Source of the DNA: Gracilaria gracilis
Lineage: Eukaryota > Rhodophyta > Florideophyceae > Gracilariales > Gracilariaceae
DNA: 64,000 bases
Reading direction: 5' to 3'
NCBI GenBank assembly: GCA_030374805.1
Contig: JARGSG010000041.1
Coordinates: forward strand, 186,001 to 250,000
The notes beneath the pieces were generated by a model, which did no database searches, had not been told where the DNA came from, and saw nothing but the letters and a program-made list of their open reading frames with translations. A program made the position numbers and the translations under genes. Positions 33,740-44,176 of the stretch are shown piece after piece. Position 1 is the stretch's first letter, and each line of letters opens with the position of its first letter.

Positions 33740-34720
33740 CCTGCGAGGGCTTCTTGGTCTCCTTGCTTTTTCTGGCGTTCTTCTTGGTCTTCTTCGTAGC
33801 CATTGGGGGCCGAGGCCTCCTGTTTGCAAGGACTTCAATGCCCATGACCCCACTATTCGATGGTTTCGGGAGGGACTGGCTGTCTCCATTCGCCTTCGTG
33901 GCGGCTGCCACCTCTCTATTTTTTGTACTCTCCTGGACAACAGCCACTGGCTCCTAGCTGTCGTGGTTCTTCAACTTCGCTTCGGCTGAAGACTTGGACT
34001 TCGTTCCGCTGAAGGCCACGGAATGGGATTCCGCCTCCTTACTCTTGGACCAACAAGTGGTTTCCGCATGATTAATCTTTCCACAACTAGAACAACGAGT
34101 CTCTCGATGGGGGTTAACGGGACAGCAGTTTGCACCATGCCCAGTCTTCTTGCTGTAACTGAAAATCCAGTACTTGCTATCTTGTGATCCAGAGCTAGGT
34201 CCAGCACTTTCAAACTTTTTAGCTACGAAAATCGGGAGCCCTTCGTGACGCTCGTTGAGCAATTCGACCTTGCCCTCCAACTGTTGTGAAGTTTCAGAAT
34301 AGGCTTTGGCCCTGGGCATAATTCTCATCATCTGGCCACTCGGTGAATGCTGCCCATCGTTAGAGGAAAAAATCTTCCTGCCAATCTGAACTCGACGATG
34401 GCCTTATTCAGAGCAAGATATGTACTGGGTGCGCGATACATAACAAATTGTGCCATGTCCAGGATGTCAGCAAAGTCTTTGCGATGCAGCCCAAACGAAG
34501 CGGTGCCATTGAACCCAACTCGTTTGTAAAGCGGGTCCAACTTTGTCAGTGATCCCATGATTTTGCTTGGTCCAAACGCTGCGAAAGGGCTCATGAAGCT
34601 CTTCATCTGGCTTCGGCGCGATAGCTAATTGTGCCAGGAACTTCGCCTTGATGGCAGGGTAGTTACTGGCCTCCTGTGTAAGTAAACCATGACAAGAGAG
34701 GGTTACGTAATAGTAATCGC
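33740..34720 (-). pseudogene. gag: Retroelement gag relic, opposite strand
   Basis: From right to left it reads KAKFLAQLAIAPKPDEELHE (34670-34610), LHRKDFADILDMAQFVMYR, IVEFRLAGRFFPLT, then a frame change. A CCHC zinc knuckle CSSCGKINHAETTC follows (about 34100-34055), preceded by CPVNPHRETR. A Lys-rich tail (TKKTKKNARKSKETKK) follows after a TAG near 33954. The knuckle fits CX2CX4HX4C exactly. No pol follows, because the sequence ends against Gypsy-D. The upstream edge (TTTACTTACACAG before GAGGCC, about 34670-34685) looks like a splice acceptor. Confidence 0.7.
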
Positions 34721-35038
34721 AGATACAGAGCACACAACACTCTGCTGTTGCAGTATGTACTGTATTAGAAAACGAAAATGCGACAAACACATATGATCAT
34801 TCATGTTGTAGGAAACATCTTCAAATGTGGTATTTGCAATGAGATTTGAGAGTATCAAACTCTGCTGGTACTTGTTCTGATTGGTTCTGTACTTCATGAA
34901 GGATATCAAGAGTGGCTGCGTAGTATCTTGAGGGTGTTTGAGCTTTTCTTGTAAAAGTTGTAGGATTGGGATCCATCGGATTACCCAAGCTTTGTTTGCT
35001 CGCTTGTTTTGTTTTCTAAAAACCGCCAGTTGTTTCAT
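34703..35038 (-). pseudogene. Possible N-terminus of a PIF/Harbinger-type protein
   Basis: The 111-codon frame starts MKQLAVFRKQNKRANKAW and continues VIRWIPILQLLQEKL. A basic stretch followed by a Trp-containing helix is how many HARBI1-type nucleases start. The rest is not recognised. The frame overlaps the upstream edge of the gag relic by about 18 bp. It may be chance. Confidence 0.25.
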
Positions 35039-36277
35039 AGCTGCGCAATGCTACTACTACTGAGACTAATCATCACTTCAAACTTGAATTTGAACTATTT
35101 TACTGATCTATATATCCATTACGAAAGCTACTGAAGCTGCAACTGATGTGCTTCGCGTAATTACAATTCTTCTCAACACTGATATGACTTCACATGGAAA
35201 AACAGCAGGGAGAGGCGGGAAAATCGGTTAGGTCAAAAAATTTAATTATTTTGCATAAAAATATAATACTAAAAGAAATCTTGTACGTGTGATGTGCGAT
35301 AGCGTGACCTCCAAAGAAAGATAACTTGTGTACACTAAGATAAAAGCAATATTTTCGAGAAAGCTAGCTTGCAACGTAGCTTACTGTAGGATAGCATTTC
35401 TTAACGAAATGATGTTCAGGTGAACCTACGAGGTTAAGTTACAAACTGCAAAAGTAGAACTGCTTATTTAAGGAAAACTTTTGTGTTTCAAGGAATGTTT
35501 ATTATTTGTTTTTGACAATAATTTATTTTAGTATAAGATAAGCGAACGTTAATCCATAAATTGTAAGAGAATAAGCAAAAAACCTTGCACGAATATGAAC
35601 AAAGTAGCTCAATTTGGAGGAGAATTGAAAAGTCAACTTTATTATATCTCAGTAATTTGAGCGATTGAGCTGAAAATTTTTGCACTACCTAAGACGTATA
35701 TTACTAAACAAATTATTCGATTTACACTTTCAAAATCCAACATATGGATACATTTTTATAAAGCGTTGTCGACTAGTACAGGTAAAGTGGAAGAACTAGA
35801 CTGGTTGAGTTACTTTTGAACCATTTAAAACACCCCTAAGTTACACTTTATGACTTTTTTGATTTTTTTAAAATTTCAGAAAATATGACTTTAGGTCACT
35901 CTTTGGTGACTACCAAATTTTTGCACGTTGCACAACAGCTTTGCATCAGACGGTTTTCATATATTTTTTTAATGCTGTGGAATACCTAAATTTGTCCTAT
36001 TTCCCGCGTCTCTCAGGGGAAGCGGGAAAACGCCTAGTTTTCGATAGCAAACTCATATGAAACAGTAAATGGGGGCTATTTTTGAATTTTGTTAAGATAT
36101 GGTGTAGTCAATATTGATGAGCTCCCTCGAAATTCAGAAGGAATAGAAGTGATGCAAAAGTTCCAGTCATAAATACAACTCCTTTTCACTGCTTTTGTAC
36201 ACCCATATCACTACTTTTTTCAAGACAGCTATACCTAAAATTTATAATCGTCATTTTCAATCGATGGTTGCTTTATA
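35039..36277. other. AT-rich region without recognisable features
   Basis: Several homopolymer A/T tracts occur and no frame has family resemblance. It may be the 3' flank of the DDE_4 element to the right. Confidence 0.5.
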
Positions 36278-37090
36278 TTAGTTACAGCTTGGAAACAGGC
36301 AGTGTGAAGGTGAATGTCGTGTCTTAAGCATTTTTGCAAAACTAGAAATTGTTTTGAGACGCCTGTTCACATTTTCGTGTTTCGCTCTTATCAAGGAGTG
36401 TTTTAGTTGAAAATTGGACGCAATAGAACGTTTTCTGACCCATTTTGGATCCCCATATCCGTCATCTGTAATGAAATTTTCGTCGGGTAGCAAGTAATTT
36501 TTCATAGTCCCTTGAAAATTTTTTAGATCTGGATAATCACCGCACGGAAAGCCCCCATTAACAAACACAATATTTCCGTTTTGAACTGAGACTCCAACTT
36601 CGTATCGGAAACCTGCTCCCTTGAATTTATGCGAGTAACAACTTCTGGAAAAAGAGCTCGGCTCATAAATTGGGCAATCTCTTCCGTCTACTGACCTGAA
36701 ACAATTTAAAAACGGAATTCTATGCTGACGACTATTCTACTGGAGCTTCATAATGTCAGATTACAATTTCATATTTCGTCGTTTGTAATAGATAGTACTT
36801 ACAATTTTTAAAGACGAAAGTAACTCCGAAAACTTCAAAGACCACTTGCGACATGTTTTCTCGTTTGCATCAATTAGTATTGAGTGCACATGTTCAATAT
36901 AATACTGGCGGAGAAATGAAAGTCCCTAAAGTAGATGTTTTGGAGTACAACTGCGTGGTTTACGACTGCTCAGCAAACTCCAAATAGTTGCGGCTGTGCT
37001 TTGAGTTACTCCAAGAACGAATCTAAATCTCCTATTTATCACTCGGCTTTCAAGCGAACGCGTACGGCGAAAAAGGCGTATGCTACATCC
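36278..37090 (-). pseudogene. DDE_4 (PIF/Harbinger-like) transposase, with intron-like gap
   Basis: The N-terminal part (37090-36803) reads RRFRFVLGVTQSTAATIW, a helix-turn-helix, then CTPKHLL, a TAG near 36930 at a usual Trp, and LSFLRQYYIEHVHSIL. A 107-bp gap (36802-36696) starts GTAAGT and ends TTTCAG. The catalytic part follows: SVDGRDCPIYEPSSF (first Asp), YSHKFKGAGFRYEVGVSV, NGGFPCGDYPDLK, ENFITDDGYGDP (second Asp) and IRAKHENVNRRLK (Glu). The reading phase does not match across the putative splice, so a one-base indel is likely. The wording resembles stramenopile and algal DDE_Tnp_4 proteins. No TIRs were identified. Confidence 0.7.
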
Positions 37091-39506
37091 CAGAAAAGGA
37101 GCTGCTGTGGACCTTTTTTGTCTTCAACCCATGTTTGCAGGAACAAGAACATCTATTGAGTAGGTGGTCTTGTGCGGGGAATGTAAAATGAAAGGTGAAT
37201 TTCTTTCCTATATAAAACCAGACAAAGTTTCTTAATACGTCATTGAAAAATGAGTGATATTCATTTTAGCTACCAGTGCTATACGCGGACTAGACGATAT
37301 TTTCTGACGTCATTGCAATGATACGAAGTTTACCTAGGAAAGCAATATGTACACTTGCGTAACAATATCATCCATATGCAATATATTTTACAGGAAAACC
37401 TTACACTCAAATTCCCTGAAGCCGAATGCGTATGTTCCACGTATGCACACGTCAGGTGATTTAGGCATGTTCCTGTTCCTCTGATATATTAGAATTTTCA
37501 ACATCACAGAGGACGTATAGAACGAACTAGATGATGACATTTATAACTAGAGCATCTGCTAGTGGTTAATTGTTGTCAACATGAGCCGCTGTGAAGACTA
37601 GAAAACGATCCCATATTGTTGAAAACCTTCTGTTCTCTGGGGAACCGAGAGATTTTAGCCGAAATTGATAGAACCTTTTCTATATGTTTCGATTCTAATT
37701 GTTCAAAACTCGTCTGATTTCGAAAAAAGTACATTGCTTAAAGTGAAATTGGTAGCTATGCAGGAGCTTCTCAAGATCGAATATAGGATGGAGTCTCTAC
37801 TTTGGATAGAAATCATCCAATAAATTAGTTGTAATATTTGTCTAGGTCAGTAAGGAGGTAAAGAACATCAACCGAATTCTTGGTATTAGCCACTTTGAAC
37901 AATACTATGCAGGCATACGACGTTAATATATTCCTTGAACACATGCTCTAGTATTAACTTTTCTTGAAAGGATTTATCCTCTGTACACTACCTTGGAGGA
38001 ATACAACCCCAAAAATGCATTTTCAATAACCATATATGTACTGCATCCTAGAAACGAGATGGACAGTGTCAGAATCCTGAAGGCGGCCCATGACAATGAA
38101 GGAGTGATTTCGTTCGCATAGCCCGGCTGTGGAAAATAGTTTTCTCGCAGAGCTTTCTTATCTGTTGCGAGTCATTTTTATTAATAGATGAGGTCATCCT
38201 AACGCTCCGCGCAGTCAAAGCCGAGTTCTGATCAGTATAAGAAGCATTTGTCATACCAAATGTCAGTGCCAGAAACTTCACCATTCTTCTTAGTTGCAAA
38301 CGGACCACATCGACTCCAATCGACTCACAAGATGATGAAACCCAAGCGCCCAAGAATTAACGATGATTCCCCAGCAGTACGCAGATTACATGAGATATTT
38401 GCCTGTAAATATATTACTGGAAGTCAAAGACCATCGGAGGAAAAAAAATAGATGGTTTGTTTCATCTTTTCTTGTCGGCTACATTCAGGAACAAGTATAA
38501 CAAGATAAGAGATGAAAACCGTGCTGATGAAAGTACGGTGTAGTTGCACATCATGAAATCCATTGTGTATTTTTTTTGTACATCACATTCGTATCACAAG
38601 TCCAGCAGTTGCTCATCGGTGGCGCTTTGTAAGAAAATAATTTATGCACATCCTTGGGATACCCTGAGAACACCCAAAGTGCATCTATCGATCTCATTAT
38701 TTGAAATTCGTGCATCTTCTTTATGTCATTTGAATATCACCCTGCCTCTCTGGGTCACTGTGGCAGAGTTTGTCTGTTGAGAGTCGCGCACCTCTTGCAC
38801 CATGCCAAAATCCGCAACGGTCAGCGGCGGGAATGGGTACCTTCGAGGTATAGCTTCTCAGAAAGGGACGAAGGACGGTGTCCCCTATTTGACCCGAACC
38901 GCGGAAATACTGAAGTAAACAGGTCAGCTAATCTGCTAGTCATATCCCAATTGGTAATTTCAAGAACCGTAATAGTTTCATATGCCGAGACAGGCGAGCA
39001 ACGTGCGAAGGCTACGATCAATATGAGAATGCTGGAGCCCTTAAAGGATTGTGGTACCTGAAGGAGGTAGAAATCTACACGAGTTTTTAGGCGTGTATCT
39101 CTCAGTGGTCAGTGTAGAAACCAGATGGTATCGCAATGGTTGCAGCCAGGTTGTCGTCAACCAAAAGATGGCAGGAACACAATCCGAATTGGTTCCCGAA
39201 GTCCATGAATGTGAGGCAGGGAGACGTTTTCCGTTCCAAAATGAAAATGGTGTCCACCGAGATGCTACGAAGAAGCGCTACCCATTGTGGTACAAATGCG
39301 GCGCATATCGAAAGCAACCAATGCGACATGCAGAAGACCCGACTGGTATGGCAATGCAACCAAGTTTGGTGAAAGGGTCGAGGAGCCCCATGGGTACTAT
39401 TCAGTGAATGAAGGGGTTCTGTAGTGCAGTTGAAACTCAGTGGGTTCTTGCCATGTGGGCCTCCCTGTACGCATTGCTGGCTGCCTGTAGCCCAATTGGT
39501 AATTTC
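37091..39506. other. Unassigned region
   Basis: No domain is recognised. Short + frames at 38723-39061 and 39051-39407 overlap head to tail and have mixed, protein-like composition, but I cannot name them. The 16-bp sequence CCCAATTGGTAATTTC occurs at 38946-38961 and again at 39491-39506. Confidence 0.35.
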
Positions 39507-40015
39507 TAGTTTCTAATTTCTAATTTCCAATTTAGTTTTGACCCATATAGGGGTAGTGTAGTCTAACATTGCTGGCCCATGACACTAAGTTATGGGCGCG
39601 TCTGACAAAGTCATGCCCGCACGGGAGATCGACCTCGGTGCAGCTCATTTATATTGCGGTGGAACTCGACTTCCCCCTCGAGTATTATAAAGTCAGGCAC
39701 TATTAGAGCAGTAACTATACCATCTCGGTCACTTGCCACTCTACTACTATTCAGGTTTTCCCGCGCGTCGACTTGTACTAGTCTATAACTACCAGTGTGG
39801 ACTAGTTGCACCGCCGTTAGCTCCTGCGGGTTTCAGGTGCCCTACTACCATATTGATGTGTCTGTTTTTTTCCTTTAGGTTGAGCCTTCGCAGGCTTCCT
39901 CTACCAGGCGGTTCCCAAACCTCATCGGCATTTGTACGACAAACATAGTTCTTAATTTCAGGAACGCCGGCGAGTCCTCTCGCAGTTGTGGCCTTCTACA
40001 TTTTGGATCCAATTT
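39507..40015 (+). other. Promoter/LTR-like sequence, unproven
   Basis: A short TTTCTAA-type tandem (39502-39530) is followed by GC-mixed sequence with a TATA-like TATTATAAAG at about 39683-39692 and pyrimidine-rich DNA to about 39900. It looks like a solo LTR or a transcribed leader, but there is no second copy or target duplication. It ends directly against the YR retroelement repeat. Confidence 0.25.
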
Positions 40016-40229
40016 GTCTGGTGTAGACTTCAGATTATGCGGATTAAACTTGAATCGAAGTAGAAAGCGAGCGTGGCGGGGACGGTCCGCACTGTCGACG
40101 CGTACCGGTGCATTGTGGCTCTAAGAGTATATTCAGCGCACAACGCGCCATTTTTGGACTGAACCCAAATGAAAAGGCGCCAACGCCGGCCGTGCGATTG
40201 GTGCCCTGCCGCCATTCCTCTCGCTTTCC
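40016..40229 (+). repeat. Left direct repeat of YR retroelement
   Basis: It starts GTCTGGTGTAGACTTCA and ends in CTTTCC. It aligns end to end, without length difference, with 43963-44176 at roughly 85-90 percent identity by eye. The divergence suggests an old insertion. Confidence 0.85.
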
Positions 40230-40379
40230 GAGAGTCTCCAGACAGATCTGGCGGTAGGCACTTTCAAAACTGGTCCAACGAACTCGACCAAGACAGAAAC
40301 GAGCCTGTTGCTTACAATGAAAAAGTATTTCGAGAATAGTCTTCTCTATGTTGAGGAAATTGTTTAAAAGTCCAAGAAA

Positions 40380-41215
40380 GTGGCAAAATGCAAAACTTGG
40401 CCTGAAGCCGATATGGACACCGCATGGCTTAAAGCGTACGCCGAGATCGCGGGACGCTGCCGCTATGATCCTGAGTTTGGTCTTACCCGGTACCCTTGCG
40501 AACCTAACCCTACGGTGTCAGCCTTCTCAGGTGGCTTCTTTGAGCATCGCCAATTGCCCATACGTCTTGCGTTAGAACGACAAGCAAGTATGAAGCCAGT
40601 TGCGGTGCATGAAGCTAATTACGTGAACGCGACTGGGTACTGGCTCGCCTTTCACGAGGCAGCAATACAGCTTCGTCAGGATGCTATCAAAGCCGACAGC
40701 AAGTAGAACGCCGATCGCTACGGTATGGGGTCTTTTGGCAGTTCGTTATGGCCTGAGAACGTTAGGGCTGCGAACGGAGTTCTACAAATTAGCTTCTGAT
40801 GACCCGGTTACCGCCAAGATGATAATACCAGCATTAGAACGCCAACTCGACATGCTCACCGCCGATAAAATGTTGGACGCAATAGAGACCTTAGATTTCC
40901 ACATTATGACGCAATTAATGAAGGCAGTTGGTACTCTTAAAACCAGCAACGCAAAGAGCAAGGCTGGGGGAAACAGAGGTAACGCAGCCGACGGAAAGTA
41001 ACTATTGGGAACACTGGACGCCCGTTATGGCGCGAAACTCAGCTTCGTGTCACGAACTGGAGCTCCCTTGGCTGTTCAGAGTATCTCTGTCGGGCAGTCG
41101 CCAATGGGATCTCGGAACGGCCTGTTGTGCCCTTTTCACCGGGAAATGGGGTGCACATGCCACCGGATCCGCAATCTGCAGAAGATGTGGCGTTTTGAAA
41201 GGCTGACATAGAGCG
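40380..41215 (+). pseudogene. YR retroelement gag-like region
   Basis: Two overlapping frames (40380-40706, then 40681-41001) hand over with a frameshift. They encode about 200 residues including MDTAWLKAYAEIAGRCRYD and RTEFYKLASDDPVTAK, with no recognised catalytic motif. Near 41125-41205 a Cys/His patch (CRRCGVLKG) in a third frame resembles the zinc-finger end of DIRS-type gag proteins. The position before RT supports a gag role. Confidence 0.55.
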
Positions 41216-41299
41216 CGGGTGCCGAAAAGGATTATACAAAGAAGTGTCTCCCAGTCATGGCAATGTAGCCCTCGAAAATAGCGCTGTAATATCTTCCGC

Positions 41300-42071
41300 C
41301 TTCACAGTGTGGCAGGAGACCGCAGAAGGTCGGAAGGGAAGGTTTGTTGTGAATTTGAGCATCTAGTCCAAACATTGGATGAAAGGCGCAGTACGCATGG
41401 AGTCGCTACCATACTTCGCCAGCTGCGTTCAGAGAGGAGATCAATTCCTCTCTATGGAAATCATGCAAGGATTCCGACACTTCCGCTTGGCTCCCTGCGT
41501 GCGCGACTGGTTTACGTTCCACTATGGGGGAAGTTACTACCAGTCTATTGCTCTCCCATTCGGATGGGGGCGTTCACCGTTATGGTTTACACAGTTCATG
41601 ACTGTGTTTGAAACATTCGTCCGACGCCTGGGAATACGTGTCTTTGCTTATCTCGACAATTTTATTTTTGCTCCATCACCAATTGGACTCGCCGCGACGA
41701 GGAACCACTGTTCTCTGGCTGCCGTCATGATCGACAGTCTGTTGATGACATTGGGTTTGAAACGACATCTTCGCAAGAGGCATTGGAAAGGAACACAAGT
41801 TCTGACACACCTTGTAGTGGAGATCGACAGCCGTTCCATGCAGTTCAAGGTCGCGCCTCACAAGATAGGCAAACTGCAGAACTTGGCAGCGACCCTGCCG
41901 CAGCAGGTTGGCTGCAATCGTCGTTGGGTTTCTACGGGCGCTTTGGCGCATTTCTGTGGAGTTTGTGTGTCGCTTACCCTGGCTATGCCATGGGCGCGAT
42001 TTTTCGAAGGTCCTTGTATTGGGACATGGCTGCGAACCGAGTGCGCGATTCGCGTGGACGCTGCAGACTGA
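41300..42071 (+). pseudogene. YR retroelement reverse transcriptase
   Basis: RFVVNLSI then a TAG (41363-41365) precede RMESLPYFASCVQRGDQF and MQGFRHFRLAPCVRDWFTFH. The DIRS-specific SIALPFGWGRSPLWFTQFM follows, and then the catalytic box FAYLDNFIFAPS (about 41645-41680), in which the second Asp of YxDD is Asn. The thumb includes THLVVEIDSRSMQFKVAP. The frame ends at 42071 as the RNase H begins one frame over. Confidence 0.85.
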
Positions 42072-42580
42072 GCCATCAGAGTGTACGCGATCTCAGAACC
42101 TGGAAGAAACTATCTACCAGTGGCATGGAAGGCCGTTCAATACATCCACTTCCTCCTACAGCTTCAATTCATTCAGATGCGACGGACGTGGGTTACGGTG
42201 GAACATTACACCCCCAGGACATGGGCGCTTGTCGCGCTGGGCAGTGTGCCGCCCGGGCATCTGGAACTGGCGCGACCGCGGGGGCACTATTACCTACCGC
42301 GAACTGAAGGCCGTTCGTCTGTTATTAATGTGCAAACTTGAGAGGAAGCTACAAAAACTCGAACGAAAGGACATTTTGTGCCATCTCGACAACCAAGCTG
42401 TAGTTTATATCACAAACGCATTCGTGTTTACCAGCAGGCCAATTATGAGGGAGCTACGTCGTTTGAAACGCGTCCTCGCCACAAGAAATCTACATATTCG
42501 TTCGGGCTGGCTTCCTTGGGTGGCAAACAAGTTTGCAGACGCTCTCTCGCGTCGATTCACCAGCGGAGACCTCCGGATCA
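42072..42580 (+). pseudogene. YR retroelement RNase H
   Basis: HQSVRDLRTWKKLSTSGMEG and IHSDATDVGYGGTL (about 42075-42205) carry the first acidic residue. After a frameshift near 42210, GTITYRELKAVRLLL (Glu), ILCHLDNQAVVYITNAF (Asp) and WVANKFADALSRRF complete the domain. The order and spacing match RNase H of DIRS/Ngaro elements. A basic linker continues to a TGA at 42940. Confidence 0.85.
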
Positions 42581-42942
42581 GGCCGCAGCTGCGGCGTTCC
42601 GTGCGGGCTGGTATGGATGCAGCTCGAGACGCATTACCACACAAACCGCGCGGAGAGCATTTCGTGTTTCTCCGCAAACAATCATGGGCGAACAGGATCA
42701 CCGGCCGTACTGCTGATACCCCAATGGAAACCGTAGCCGTTTTAATAGAACGCACTTTGGATGGCCTCAACTGTCGAAGAGTTTTCAACGCCACCAGACC
42801 GCGTTTGGGACGCCCAGGGGTGCCTCAATCCTCGCTTGCGCGTGCTCCTACGGGAAGTCAATCTCTAACCCCGGAGATGTTGGCTGCTGGTCGCCTTAGA
42901 GAAAGCGCAGCTTCCAGCGCTGCTACGCACCGCTCTGCATGA

Positions 42943-43923
42943 CTGCTAGCGGAGCATGGTTGTGCTCCGCGTACAAGCAGATCCCGGGATAGTCAATGGC
43001 GCACTTACAGCGTTCTCTGTCAATCGGACAATCGCGAACCTCTTCCCGTTACTGAAGCTCACTTGGCCGCTTTTATTGGGTGGGTGACCAAAGAAAGAGA
43101 AGCTGGTCGTCGGAACATTGGTAGCTCCTCTCTGCCGCAGTATCTTTCTGCCATACGACAACGTCATCTTGCGGCTTTAGGCTGCGAGGTTCCGCCGTTC
43201 CTTTTCTTTTTGCATCTGATTCAAGCCCATCGTCGATTGGAGGAAGCTACTCACCCACAGCCAACTGTGCGTTGTCGGCTGAGTGCAGCGCAGATGCGCC
43301 AAATTTGGTAGCTCGGCATGACTTCCACAGTTCTCAGAACTGTACGTGACACTGCTATGTGTCTCTTTGCCTACAGTTTTAATGGTTTGAGGGAAAGTTC
43401 TGTCTGTTCTATGCAGTTCGAAGACTGCGAATTACATTTAAACGCACTGACATGCCGCCTCCTGGTGCTGAAAGAGAAGACAGCAAGCACTGTTCCACTC
43501 GTGCGATTTACTTCGAATGTTGAACCTTCTCCCCTGGCGCTATGGCAGCGATGGATGACATTACGCCCGTCGAATAACCATCTATTTGCACATTCTGATA
43601 AGCCCCAACAATGGACACCGCGTACTTTAACAGACGCTCTGAAGCCCTTTTTTTGTGCTTTGAATATTCAAGCCCTTGCGGGAGGCAATTATTCGTCACA
43701 TAGTCTACGCATTGGAGCACACACGGAGAAAGTTCTCTTGGGTATCTCTCTGGAAGTTAGACTTGCTCGCTTTGGATGGGGCCCGCGCAGCGCTGATATG
43801 GCTCAGGTTTACTTTGATCGCACGTTGGTTTCTACCGCAGATTCTGTCTGGATATTCGGCTCTGGCTCCTACGCATCCAACGTAACAGCTCTTGGATACA
43901 GACGCCTTTCCACCTCGCGCTGA
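42943..43923 (+). pseudogene. YR retroelement tyrosine recombinase
   Basis: The enzyme integrates the circular cDNA. The N-terminal SAM-like region holds LPVTEAHLAAFIGWV and LPQYLSAIRQRHLAALG. After a TAG at 43309 the catalytic part has the first Arg in YSFNGLRESS (about 43390), HSLR at 43699-43710 (H-x-x-R box), FGWGPRSADMAQVYFDR and the nucleophile Tyr near 43810. All four hallmark positions (R, H, R, Y) are present, so one stop codon is the main lesion in this domain. It ends at TGA 43921. Confidence 0.85.
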
Positions 43924-43962
43924 CGAGGAGTCTCTACACTCCGACAGTGATTACGTTGTTTC

Positions 43963-44176
43963 GTCTGGTGTAGACTTCACATTATGCGGATGAAACTTGA
44001 ATCGAAGTAGATAGCGAGCGTGGCGGGGACGGCCTGCACTGTCGACGCGGACGGTTGCGTTGTGGCGCTTAGGGTATATTCAGCGCACAACACGCCGTTT
44101 TTGAACTGATCCCAAATGAAAAGGCGCCGACACCGGCCGTGCGATCAGTGCCCTGCCGCCATGTTTCTCTCTTTCC
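43963..44176 (+). repeat. Right direct repeat of YR retroelement
   Basis: It is the second copy of the 214-bp repeat, beginning 40 bp after the recombinase stop codon. Both copies contain GGTATATTCAGCGCACAAC-like sequence and GAAAAGGCGCC. It may hold the recombination crossover site. Confidence 0.85.

Larger units (their letters stand above)
40016..44176 (+). mobile_element. Tyrosine-recombinase retrotransposon (DIRS/Ngaro/PAT type)
   Basis: The order is gag-like ORFs, reverse transcriptase, RNase H, then a tyrosine recombinase in place of an integrase, which defines YR retroelements. The ends are 214-bp direct repeats (40016-40229 and 43963-44176) rather than inverted ones, favouring the Ngaro/PAT arrangement over DIRS1. 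Stops (41363, 42940, 43309) and frameshifts (near 40680 and 42210) inactivate it. Such elements integrate via a circular intermediate and leave no target duplication. None is seen. Confidence 0.85.
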
